Shown: positions 13,401 to 25,449 of the stretch, piece after piece
How the letters are laid out: each line of letters opens with the position of its first letter
Position numbering within the stretch: position 1 is the first letter of the stretch
Source: Actinomucor elegans
Lineage: Eukaryota; Mucoromycota; Mucoromycetes; Mucorales; Mucoraceae
Length of the DNA: 64,000 nucleotides
Reading direction: 5' to 3'
Assembly: GCA_026027325.1 (NCBI GenBank)
Contig: JAMSLZ010000007.1
Span: 434,001-498,000 of the forward strand
Position numbers and translations under genes: made by a program
Notes under the pieces: model-generated
Seen by the model: the letters and a program-made list of their open reading frames with translations, nothing else
Told to the model about the DNA's origin: nothing
The model's database searches: none

Positions 13401-16400
13401 GGGCCCATGAAGCTTTACGTCTTTTCCAAGATCGTTTGGTAGATGAAGGAGAACGTAAATGGACTGACGATATGATTGATTCTATTGCTATGAAGCATTT
13501 CCCTGCTTTGAATCAAGAAGAAGCCCTTGAAAGACCTATTCTTTTCTCTAACTGGTTATCTAAACATTATATTCCTGTTAAGCCTGAACAATTACGTGAT
13601 TTTGCCAAAGCACGTCTCAAGGTCTTTTATGAAGAAGAGTTGGATGTTGCACTTGTTCTTTTCGATGATGTGTTAGAGCATGTTCTTCGTATTGATCGTG
13701 TATTCAGACAGCCTCAAGGCCATTTGTTACTGATTGGTGTAAGTGGTTCTGGTAAGACTACCTTGTCTCGATTCGTTGCTTGGATGAATGGTTTGAGTGT
13801 GTTCCAAATCAAGGCTCATAACAAGTACACTGGTGCTGATTTCGATGATGATCTTCGTACTGTGCTTCGTCGTGCTGGGTGTAAGGGTGAAAAGATTTGC
13901 TTCATTATGGATGAATCCAACGTCCTCGATTCTGGTTTCTTGGAACGTATGAATACACTTTTAGCTAACGCAGAAGTTCCTGGTTTGTTTGAAGGTGATG
14001 AATACGCTTCTCTTATGACTGCCTGTAAAGAAGGCGCTCAGCGTGATGGTTTGATGCTTGATTCTAATGAAGAGCTGTACAAATGGTTTAACCAACAAGT
14101 TATGAGAAATCTTCACGTTGTATTCACAATGAATCCTCCAGAGGGCGGTCTTGCTGATCGTGCTGCTACCTCGCCTGCCTTGTTCAATCGTTGTGTTCTT
14201 GATTGGTTTGGTGACTGGCCAGATCAGGCCTTCTACCAAGTGGGTATTGAGTTTACAAAGACTTTGGACCTTGATGTACCCAACTTTGCTCCTGCTCTCA
14301 ACTTCCCTATTGCTTATCGTAACTTGCCTATCCCTCCCAGCCATCGCGAAGCTGTTGTTAATGCTCTGGTTTATATTCATCAGTCCCTTTATGAGATCAA
14401 TGCCAAGCTCAGTAAGCGTCAAGGCCGTCATAATTATGCCACACCTCGTCATTTCTTGGATTTCATCTCTCACTATGTCCGTTTGTATAACGAAAAGCGT
14501 GAAGATTTGGAAGAACAGCAACGCCATCTTAATGTTGGTTTAGAGAAGCTAAAGGATACTGTTATCAAGGTCGAAGAATTGCGAAAGAGTCTTGCTATTA
14601 AGAAGAATCAACTCGAAATAAAACAGAATCAAGCCAACGAAAAGATCAAGCAGATGTTGGATGATGAAAAGGAAGCTGAGCAAAAGAAGAAAGCCTCTAT
14701 TACTATCAAGAACAATTTGAAGGTGCAAAACAAGGTAAATTAATTTATAGTCTAGACGAAAAGGTATATACATCTAATATTCTATTGCAGAAAATTGAAG
14801 AACGTCGTGAAAAGGTGGATAAAGATTTGGCCCAAGCTGAACCAGCTGTCAAGGAGGCTGAGCAAAGTGTCAGAAGTATCAAGAGACAACATTTGACTGA
14901 AGTGCGTTCTATGAGTAATCCTCCAGAGGCTGTCAAACTTACCATGGAGGCTGTATGTACCATGTTGGTGAGTCGCCAGACTGATAGTTGGAAGACGGTG
15001 CAAGGTATCATCCGTCGTGATGATTTCATTTCTAGCATTGTCAATTACAATACTGAGGATTTAAGTGCCAGGATGAATGACAAGAACGAGATACTGGGTA
15101 ATTATATGCAACACCGTTTTGTGAATAATCCCAATTTCGAATATGAAGCGGTGAATCGTGCCTCCAAGGCATGTGGTCCTCTTTATAAGTGGGTTACTGC
15201 TCAATGTAACTTTGCAAAAATCTTGGATTGCGTTGATCCTCTTCGTAAAGAATTGGATGAATTGCAACAAAGTTCTGAGGATACTAAGAACAAAGCTGCC
15301 GAAATTGAACAAATGATTGCTGATCTCGAAAAGAGTATTGCTCGTTACAAGGATGAATATGCTGCTCTTGTTGGTGAGACTCAATTAATCAAATCCGAGA
15401 TGGAACGTGTCAAGTTCAAAGTCGATCGTAGTATTACATTGCTTGGTTCTTTGTCTTCAGAAAAGACACGTTGGGAGGCTGCTAGTCAAGCTTTTGAAAG
15501 TCAAATGGGTACCATCGTTGGTGATGTTCTTTTGGCTGCGGCTTTCATGGCTTATGGTGGTTACTTTGATCAACAATATCGTGATATTTTGGTTCAAAAG
15601 TGGATGGACCATCTCGTCACTGCCAACATTCAATTCAAGAGCGAAGTTTCTTTAGCAGAGTACCTTTCTACTGCTGATGACCGTCTTTCATGGCAAGCTA
15701 ATTCTCTTCCGGCTGATCAACTTTGTATTGAAAACGCCATTATGCTTAAGCGCTTTGACAGATATCCTTTGATTATTGATCCTTCTGGCCAAGCTACCAA
15801 CTTCTTGATTAATGAGTATAAGGATCGCAAGATCACTGTTACTAGTTTCTTGGATGATTCGTTTATCAAAAACCTGGAAAGTGCTTTGCGTTTCGGTAAT
15901 CCTATTCTTATTCAAGATGTTGAACACTTGGATCCTATTTTGAACCCTGTCTTGAACAAGGAACTGCGTCGTACTGGTGGCCGTGTCTTGATTCGTCTAG
16001 GTAATCAGGACATTGATTTCTCGCCTGCGTTCACTTTGTTCTTGTCTACTCGTGATCCTTCTGTCAACTTTGCGCCTGATATCTGTTCTCGTGTTACATT
16101 TGTTAACTTTACTGTCACTCGGGGTAGTTTGCAAAGCCAATGTTTGAACAAGGTCCTTAAAGCTGAGCGTCCGGATGTCGATCAAAAGCGTACAGATCTT
16201 ATCAAGCTACAAGGTGAATTCCAGCTCAAACTGCGTCATCTTGAAAAGTCATTGCTGCAAGCATTGAATGAGTCTAAGGGTAACATCTTGGATGATGATA
16301 AGGTCATTGATACATTGGAGACTCTGAAGAAAGAAGCCGCTGAGATTACTCGCAAAGTGGATGAAACAAACACTGTCATGCAAGAAGTTGAGCAAACCAC

Positions 16401-18990
16401 CGCGATTTACACACCTTTGGCTCATGCCTGTAGTTCTATCTTCTTTGCTATGGAACAACTCAATTTGGTCAATCACTTCTATCAATTTTCGCTTGATTTC
16501 TTCTATGAAATCTTTGAATATGTCATTCATGCTAATCCTAATTTGAAGGGTATCACTGATCCTACTGATCGTTTGGAAATCTTGTCTCGCGACTTGTTTT
16601 CTGCTGCTTATAAACGTGCTTCTCGTACTTTGGTTCATGAAGATCATACAATGTATGCCGTTTTGCTCTGTCAAATCCGTATCCGTGGTGCTCAAGAAAA
16701 CATGGATGAAACAGAATACGATTTCCTTCTGAGTGGTGGTGATGCGATTGTTGGATCTACTTTAACTGCTGCTAGTATGAATTTGCCTGACTTTATTACC
16801 GATGAAACTGCACAACGTATTAAGGAATTCTCGACACTTCCTTGTTTCAGCAAGTTGATGGATCATATTGCTTTGAATGAAGAAGAGTGGAGAGTGTTTA
16901 TTGAGCATAATCAACCGGAAACTGTCGTACCTTTATGCTGGGAAAACGGTGGAAGGAACCGTAAGGATAACAAATGAATTTAATACATAGATAGCTAACT
17001 TTTAGTATTAGAAGCTTTGGATTCTCTTCGCAAGATGTTGATTATCAAGTGCTTCAGACCGGATCGTCTTTTACCCGCTACATCCATCTTTGCTACTGAG
17101 ATTTTCGACAGCGATTTTATAAATACCGGTGAACTGAATCTGCAACAGATTGTTAATGATGAAGTAGGTAGCTGCACACCTTTAGCTCTTTGTTCTATTC
17201 CTGGTTACGATGCTAGTTACCGTGTTGATAATTTGGTTGCTGAATCTAACATGCGTTGTACTTCTGTCGCTATGGGTTCTGCAGAAGGTTTTGCTTTAGC
17301 AGACCAAGCCATCTCTGCTGCTATCAAGACTGGTAATTGGGTCATGTTGAAGAATGTGCATTTAGCTCCATCCTGGCTTGGACAACTTGAAAAGAAATTG
17401 CATAGTATGAAGCCTCACCGCAGCTTCCGTCTCTTCTTGACTATGGAAACGAATCCCAAAGTGCCAGTAAATCTCTTGCGTATGTCTCGTATTTTGATGT
17501 TTGAACCTCCACCAGGTATCAAGGCCAACCTCCAGGAATCTTTGCGTAGTATTCCACCTTCTCGCCTGTCCCGTGGTCCTACAGAGCGCGCACGTCTTTA
17601 CTTTATGTTAGCTTGGTTGCATGCTGTTGTTCAAGAACGTCTTCGTTATGTGCCTTTGGGTTGGACCAAGATCTATGAATTCAACGATTCTGATCAAGAT
17701 TGTGCGTTCAATACTATCGATAAATGGCTTGACACAGCTTCTGGAGGTCGAGCTAATATCTCACCTGAAAAGATTCCTTGGGATGCCATTCGTTCGCTTT
17801 TGAAACAATCAATCTACGGTGGTCGTATTGATAATGAATATGATCAACGTCTTTTGGATTCCTTTGTCAATTCCCTATTTACACCTGAATGTTATGATAT
17901 TGACTTTGAGCTCGTTAAGGGTAACGGAGATAATGATCAATCGGTTATGGTACCTGACGGTACTAAGATGGAACAATTCTTGGATTGGGTTAGCAAGTTA
18001 CCTGATCGTGAGCCACCTACCTGGCTTGGTTTGCCTTCCAATGCTGAACGTGTCTTGTTAACTTCGAAGGGTAATAACATGCTGTCCAAGGTGCGCAAGA
18101 TGAAGAGTCTTAGCGATGATGATGAAACTGCTTATTCCCAAGACTCAAATGCTGCAGGTGGAGATAAGAGTAAGCAAGCGGCTAATACGGCTCAACCAGC
18201 TTGGATGCGCGCTTTGAACACATCGATTACCAACTGGTTGACTCTTTTGCCTACCACTATCAAGGTTATGCAACGTGATGCTGGTGGTATCATGGATCCT
18301 CTATTCAGATTCTTTGAACGCGAAAATCAAATTGCTCGCAAGCTATTACGTGTTATTCGTGAAGATTTGGTATCTTTACAAAAGGTGTGCGTTGGTGAGC
18401 TGAAGCAGACTAACCATCTGCGTCAATTGATGAGTTGGTTGAATAAGGGTTTGATTCCTGATCATTGGAAGCGATACAAAGTATCCAAGAACGTTTCATT
18501 GAACGCCTGGCTTGCAGATCTCAAGCTTCGATTGGAACAAGTCGAGTCACTTGCTCAAGAGACCAGCTTTGAACAAGTAGAAATTTCTATTGGTAGTCTC
18601 TTTACTCCTGAAGCCTACGTAACAGCTACCAGACAAGCAACTGCTCAAAAGTACAAGTGGTCCTTAGAAGAACTTGTATTAGATATTGATATTGGTGATA
18701 TTAAGCAGTTCGATTCTGTGGCCTATTGTGTACGTGGTTTGAAGATAGAAGGCGGTAAATGGAGCGAAACTGAAGTCTGTTTGTCTTCTGAGCCTAGTGT
18801 CAGGTTACCCAAGACTGCCATTCGATGGATCAGAAAGGAACAAAGACAAAATATTCAACACGTAGTTGAGTTGCCTGTGTATCTTAACTCTGACAGAGCT
18901 GATTTGTTATTTACTATTAGTGTACCAGCTAATGCAGAACAGAAAGACCAAATTCCACAAAGAGCAGTTGCGGTTATAATCTCTTTTTAA
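4453..18990 (+). CDS. DYN1: Cytoplasmic dynein heavy chain
   Basis: Eight exons: 4453-4717, 4799-5244, 5302-5539, 5588-5680, 5730-5856, 5911-14734, 14791-16960 and 17006-18990, coding 4715 aa. This minus-end-directed microtubule motor drives nuclear migration, spindle positioning and retrograde transport. The N-terminal tail and linker are followed by the six-AAA ring. Walker A motifs are AAA1 GPAGTGKT (about residue 1964), AAA2 GPSGAGKS (2271), AAA3 GPPGSGKT (2657) and AAA4 GVSGSGKT (2999). Walker B-like motifs include CFDEFN, FCDEIN and IMDESN. A coiled-coil stalk spans the exon 6/7 junction (about 3331) around the microtubule-binding domain, and AAA5-6 plus the C-terminal domain follow. 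All four P-loops look intact. The last acceptor could also be at 17011, removing two codons in frame. Five introns lie in the first 1.5 kb, then one exon runs 8.8 kb. Mucorales lack flagella, so the cytoplasmic isoform is expected. Confidence 0.97.
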
Positions 18991-19039
18991 ATAAACAAAC
19001 TACCTTTTATACTCTTTTTTCTTTTCTTTCTTATTAAAA

Positions 19040-21321
19040 ATGAATCGTTACGAGGACGAAATGTCTACTACTAATGTTTCATTACTTGAAGACGAAAGAG
19101 CAACCTATTCGCAAAGAAGAATAGTCAACGGTTCACCTGCTCCAATAGCTGAAACACCAGAACCAAGTGATCAAAAAACTAAAGAATTATTAAAGATGGG
19201 CTCTTTGGCTTTGAAACACCAAGAAAATGTAAATGATCTCATGTAGAATAAAACCCGTCGACTAACACTCTTGTATATAGACTGTTGATGGTTTAAGGAA
19301 GGAAAACTTTGACTTGAGACTTAGTCTATACTTTTACGAACAACGCTTGAATGATATGTCGCCTGATAATATTGACCTTGCTTTAAAAGAGGTAAAAAAT
19401 TGAGCCGCGTTTTATCACTTGTCCACCTAACCATATATTGATAGAATGTTAAATCCAAAGTCGCTATACAAAAACTGACTCAAGAGTTGAAAAAATACAA
19501 GAGAGTGATGCTGGAACAGACTAAAGCTATTGAAATGCTTCAAAACAAGCCTTGCCCCAAGATTCATGGCATGACGCCCGAAGAGCGTGAAGAATACGAA
19601 CGCGTTAAAGCAGAAGCAGAGGAATCACATGATGAGAATTATAAACTAAGTCAAATGATGGCCGACTTATCTGCTGAGAACGTTCGATTAAGGAATAATA
19701 TCAGATCCAAGGCTACCAGCTCATCTACTAGCTCTACAGATACTAGCAGTAGCAAAAATTCCAAGCTGAGTAGACAACTTGAAGAGGTAAGTGCTTATGT
19801 AGTAATCGCTTTCCTTGACTTATAAATATAAATACTAGGAATTACAGGAGCGAAAGAACCAAATCCATAGCCTACAACTTGAAAGAGAGCAAACTATGAA
19901 AATTTTACAAGAGACTAAGCAGCAGCTGCGTAACAAAAATATTGAGTGCGACCAGCTATTAGAAGAAAATGAAGATTTACGCGTCAATAACGAGAATATG
20001 AATGATATGATTGAAAATATACGACAGCTCCATGAAGAAAATGATGACCTGGTTAATGAAATTCAAGACCGCGAACAAGAAATTGAAGCATTAGAAGCAG
20101 AGGTAGTAAAGCTGCTGTCTCACTTGGAAAAGAAAGAAAATGAACGAGGAAAGAACTCGAAGGAGCTCGACAATCGCATCATGAACTTGGAAGAAGCCTT
20201 ACAAGAACGAGAAGAAGAGATTGCTTTGTTGAAAAATGAGCGAAAAGCATTGAATGATTCGCATGATAATGATATTGAAGCTTTTGAAGAACATGTAGCC
20301 AAAATGCAAGAAGAGATCAACAAGAAAAATCAAGAAAACAAAGATCTTCTAGTTGAGTTAGACCAAATGATCCAAAAGTCAGAAGAATCAAAGAAAGAGT
20401 TTGATCAAATACTCCAGAAGCAATATAATGAATTGATTGTCACCGTCCGAGACCGAGAAGTCAAATTGGCTAGATTGGAAGGCGATTTTGAAGCCAAGAC
20501 AGATACTATGTATAGAGAAAGAGAACTATTCCAAGAAGAGATTCAAGAACTAAAAGATAGGCTCGAAGATGCTTATATCCAACTGAAAGACAAGGACGAT
20601 CATATTACAGAACTAACAAATATGCTAAACAATCGAGAAGACTCTGAGATGTCGTTTATTATACAGGTAAAAAGCTAGTATATACGCAACACCTTATAAT
20701 TTAATATCTAAATATCTCTGTAGTCTGAAAAGATAGCAGAAATTAATCAGAAATGGCAAGAAAGGGTAACCGTATTAGAGAACAAACTAAAGGAATACAG
20801 ACGCGATCAACGAAGAGTGCACGAGCACATCAACGAACAGAGCAATACAAATCGAATCTTGAAACAAAAGCTGACCACAGTCAACCAGAAGAATCTCTAT
20901 CTAAACAAACTGCTTGACTCGAGCAAAAAGCCAGCGGATAGTGATAAAGCGGATAGATGCTCAGTTCTTGACAAGTTGAATCGTGAGTTAAGAAAAGAAC
21001 TGGAAGATCGAGAACGAAGCTTGGAACTAGAGCGACAAAAACGCGAAGAATATGAAAACTTGTACGAAAAACAGATACAAACAAGCGATCTGCTCCAAAA
21101 ACAATTGGAAAGAAAGGAAACCATGCTTACAAATTCTCTTTTGGCGCACGATGTGAGTACTAAATATATATATATATATATATACCTTGACATATTGACT
21201 CACTACATTTCATCAGTCATTAAAAGAAAAAGAAGAATTGATGGAGAACATTCTTTATGAACAAGCAACTGGGGGACACTCTTTCCGAGACAGAGCAGAT
21301 TCTGCCATGAGTTCATTTTAA
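19040..21321 (+). CDS. Coiled-coil protein with centrosomin CM1 motif (Mto1/ApsB-like gamma-tubulin complex tether)
   Basis: Six exons: 19040-19228, 19281-19391, 19445-19786, 19839-20666, 20724-21152 and 21217-21321, coding 667 aa; all joins are phase 0. Exons 1-3 together build a CM1 (Cnn_1N) motif at about residues 66-115: LRKENFDLRLSLYFYEQRL, then SPDNIDLALKENV and LTQELKKYKR. CM1 binds and activates gamma-tubulin ring complexes in Mto1, ApsB, Spc110 and centrosomin. The rest is almost entirely E/K/Q/L-rich heptad coiled coil, fitting a spindle-pole-body or cytoplasmic MTOC scaffold. The ATG lies only 49 bp after the dynein stop codon, in a CT-rich leader. The exon 4 acceptor could instead be at 19847, nine bases later and still in frame. 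The family call is good; which paralogue it is cannot be decided. Confidence 0.85.
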
Positions 21322-24300
21322 GTGACGTGCGCACACACATATGCATTACATGACATTACATATACATATATTTCATAATAGCAATCATCGATATCCTCTC
21401 AATACATTTGTAAATACAATATATCAAGTTAAACATAATGGTCTTTAATAAAACAATCGGTATAGTACACAGTCGTATATCGTAGTGCCTATATATATGT
21501 TTTCTATAAAGTACCATGAACCCAGGATCCATTATGTCGTAATATTTGGACTTGCAGGTATTGTACATTTAAAACTGGGCTCACAATAAATGAACTGCTA
21601 TGTTTAATATTATTCATTATTGACATATCAAGGATAACATTAGTCCTAGGTTACAATTAAAATATTCAAATATACAACCTGCTCTTGTGTTTGCTTGATC
21701 AACGCGAATGATTAACTGCTGCTTATTATCGGTCAGTAAGCTGCCGCTCACTATAAAGCCTTCTCGGCATGATTGGTTGGCTGTAATTAAACTGTGGTTT
21801 CACGGCCAATCACCATTAGATATTCACTCTGAAATTTTTGAAATTTTTTAATTGACACTTGATCCAGCTATTAACACGCTTACGACTCATCGATACACGA
21901 ACTTTGTTAGACTAATAAGCATTTTATTATAAAAAAAAAGATCTTGGTGAGTGGGGTGGTGTTAATTAAGTGCGCCTATAGGGACCAGACTAGATCCGAA
22001 AGAAAGTGGAATCTAAAAATCCGTCTGGGATCAAGGGCAAAAAGGTAAAGAAAGGAGAGGAGTCATTTGGGCACTAGCGGTTTAGCTGTGTGGGCTTTGG
22101 GGAAACCAATCTAAGAGGTGTAAACCTGAGGAAGGTGAGGTAAGGAATGAAGGGGTCATTGTGGAGAAGGAAATCAAGTTCATAGAGGATAGCGCATATG
22201 GTGGGCCAGCGAAGAACTCAAGGGGAGATAATATCAAAGTTTCAAGGTTTTGTAGTTGGAAGCTGATTTAATAGGAATAATGGTGGGTCTACTATCGTTC
22301 TGACATTTGTATACGCTTATGCATATCCAGATAGCTGATGGTGTGTCGTTTGGAGAGAGTATGGGATAAGTATCGAGGACATGGGCGAGGTGAACCGCCG
22401 GATCACCAGCCTAAATGTCAACATATACATTTGCTTCTCTCTGATTCGGTTATAGGTAGCCAAAGGATTGGATATAAAGAGACAGCCAATCGGCATAGTG
22501 AAAGAAGATAAGAGTTTCTTGCTTGACAAGTTTTGTTAGAGCCTATTTTGTATAGAATTTAATGTCACGGTCATTGGGGGAAAGTAGCAAAGTGATCAAA
22601 ATAGCAAAAACTATTTTTTTTGTGGACCAATTTTCTATGACTATGGTCTTCTGGAACAATGTTCTGTACATTTTTTTTTACAATGAAGCATTTACCAATG
22701 AAGCTGCGAAAGGCTTGCAGTAAAACTTGATTCGCCCTACGAGTTGGGTATCTGCTATGCTGAAGGTCCGAGGAAACCAAAGATGCAAACAAAAGTAAAG
22801 ATCGATGGCAACTCAGCTTCTTATCATCTTGGCGCCGATGATTATCCAGAACCAAGGACATCTGTGGATAAAGTGATACTTAGTAAGTAATTTTGAATAA
22901 TGTTTGGGTAAATTATGGTACACATCATGTATTAATGTTTATAACTTTACTAGAAAACCACAGACAAGTCTTGATTATATAAATCAAGTATATTTACTTC
23001 GCAGCCCATTTGGCCAAGGACTTTTTGAAAGCAAGCTACTATTAATGAAGGAACTTTATTCGGAAATAGTCCTCAAAACAGATTTGTTTGACGACAAGAC
23101 CTCAAAATCGTTTTGTACTTGTTGTGTAATGGCCAAACTTGTCAAGCAAGAACGTAAGTATCAAAAGAATGGAGAACCGAAGGCAAGACGTCGCTTGTTG
23201 TGGATACTCAAAGAAAAGCATTGGGGTAGGCTAATATCACAGCACATGGACGTGGCTACAGCAGGCTTACCCTCAGGTTCGATGATACGGGGTCTGCCAA
23301 CTTTTGTTAACAAAGAATCCAAACTTTCTTTCCAAGCTTTATACTATCTCTGAGCATTTCTTGTCTGCAAGTTGAGTTCCAAAGCAACTGCTCTTGCGCT
23401 GTTCCTGGGGCGAATGTCGACCAGGTGAACGACATAAGCTTTCAATTTGCCTTTAACGCGTGGTTTTATTTTGCTTTCATTCTTCTCTATGCTCTTAATA
23501 GCTTTAGCCGCTTCGACCACTTCGACCACCTCGCTGCTTCCCTCAATAACCACGTCCTCACTTTGCAACAATTTTCGAACTTTTGCTCTTGCCTCAATGT
23601 AATTAATGTACGAGGACAACTCTTCTAGTTTAGAAGGATCCTCATCTTCATTCCCTTTGAATCATTGCCATTTTCGTCAAGAATGTTCCCATCTTCATCT
23701 TCAAAGAGGAACTGATAGCTCGTTATAATTAATCTAGGTTTTAATCAGCATTTTGAGGAAAAGATAAAACATTTTTTTCTCGCAAAATGCAACATATTAA
23801 TTTTTTAAAGTGCGACAGCGTTTTAAGAAAAGGTGTATAAAATAATATAAACATTATCAGATATTTTCTTCCATTGAATTATTTATGGCTGGTTAATTAT
23901 AGTACTTGAATATTTTTGATAGTCACTCACAACTCGTGTATTTTACATCAAAGCAAATATAGTAAAATTAAACTGAAATATTTATAATTACACTGTACCT
24001 ATACTGATTGTAACTGTATCTCTAAAATACAGCTTTTGAACTGCAAAAATTTGAGTCTGAGATACCCTTATCGATTTTTCAGAAATCGATATCTTTGCAT
24101 TCCCCAAGCGATTTCGCATCTGATGGCTAGTATATGTTCAGAATTAAGCGATATACTCGCCGAAGCCTTTCTTTATATTAGTGCTTTAGGCATGATGCAT
24201 TTTTAGAAATTCATCGTAATTACATGTGGTTCATGCAACTAAATTTATAGATTTCTCGACTGATCCTGGTTTAATATCGCATCAAATTACCTGTACATGT

Positions 24301-25381
24301 TGAAAACAAACTGTTGAAGCATGATGGTTATATCATAACACTAAAGACTAGCAGTAAAACACATAAAATTCATGTGAACTCGATTTGGTTAACATTATCA
24401 CTAAAGCGAGAGTCTGCCGCAATATATGACATGCGTTTCATGATTGGGAAATTATGTTAAAAGTTCGTGTTACTGTGTATTTCCAATTGTGAAATTATTT
24501 TGCCTATTACTTTGATGGATATATATGCTAGATAAGATTACTATAATAAAATCAGACGAGATCCAGTATATGCAAATGAATTATCACATACCTCGCTCCT
24601 TGAATAAAAATCAGGCACCGCCAATCAAAAGAAGCATTCTTGACACGTCCAAAAAGTCATTCGAGGTTAAAAATTAGCAGTAGAAAAGAATTTCTTCTGC
24701 TTTAAGAGACTAGCAGATAGGGACAAGGTTGATAAACACTAGGCATTTGATAGCTTTGGCACTGATTTCTTTTTTTTTAAAAAAAAACAAAAAGCTAGAT
24801 AATCGACAACGAAGCACTGAATTGGAAAAAGGAATCACATAGAATATTTGAAATAAAACTATGAAAAGAAAGGAAGCCATACTTTCAAAATCCACTTTTA
24901 GCATATGATACTAGTAACAGACATCTCAAAATAATATGAGCTCATTTTTTTTTTTTGTATGTGCCATACATTAGCTATTAAACGAAAGAAAAAGACTATT
25001 TTTTATCGGTGAACTCACCAACTATAGAATAGACTCTCCCTGTAGTTGCAAGCAAGTGATGTGCACTACATGACATGGCATATTCCTAATTACAAATAGA
25101 CCCAACTGTCAATGGAGGCGTCTGGAAAAAAAAATGACAGTAATAAATAGCATGATTTTAGCCTTTCGATTATAATTGAGCTGTTTTATTATCGAACAAG
25201 AGAGATGTAATTTAAATAAACTCTTAGTTGCACAGGCTGTAAGCGGACTTTGCCTTGTTGGCTGAAGATAAGATTAGCCAACCGTTGTATATCTGGCTCT
25301 CAGGTAACCCCAACACAATAATAAACCCACATAATTTAAGACTGCATGTCGCGTCGCGGTCAGAAAGTCTAAACAGAAACT
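21322..25381. other. Transposon-relic region and pyruvate kinase upstream region
   Basis: No intact gene was found. From about 21950 to 22560 the plus strand is unusually G-rich for this window, with frames broken by many stops, suggesting an old element. A 149-aa plus-strand ORF (22904-23353) lies largely antisense to the decayed transposase at 23250-23735. From 23740 to 25300 the DNA is AT-rich with no recognised features apart from CCAAT/ATTGG-type motifs nearer the pyruvate kinase promoter. Confidence 0.5.
23250..23735 (-). pseudogene. Broken DDE transposase remnant (Tc1/IS630-like family of Mucorales)
   Basis: Reading the minus strand, an acidic start (SYQFLFEDEDGN) is followed by a frame break. 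Then comes a stretch holding LEELSSYINYIEARAKVRKL and later RPRNSARAVALELNLQTRN. After AQR a stop replaces the expected W, and the frame continues with YKAWKESLDSLL and GRPRIIEPEGK. This helix-turn-helix plus 'GRPR..EPEG' linker is the DNA-binding N terminus I associate with Mucorales Tc1/IS630-type transposases. Further downstream only fragments with stops remain, so it is non-functional. The family assignment is from memory of the motif style, without a search. Confidence 0.6.
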
Positions 25382-25390
25382 TATAAAAAG
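25382..25390 (+). promoter_or_regulatory. TATA box of pyruvate kinase gene
   Basis: TATAAAAAG lies 68 bp before the pyruvate kinase ATG and is followed by a CT-rich leader (TTTCTTTCTTTCTCTG). A TATA box plus pyrimidine tract is typical of strongly expressed glycolytic genes in fungi. Placement relative to the ATG is right for a short 5' UTR. Confidence 0.6.
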
Positions 25391-25449
25391 AAGCTTCTTT
25401 CTTGATATCTTTCTTTCTTTCTCTGTTTTAAACACATACTTTATCTATC

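Noticed and set aside
22904..23353. 149-aa plus-strand ORF
   Set aside because: It overlaps antisense to the decayed transposase and shows no domain, so it is probably fortuitous.
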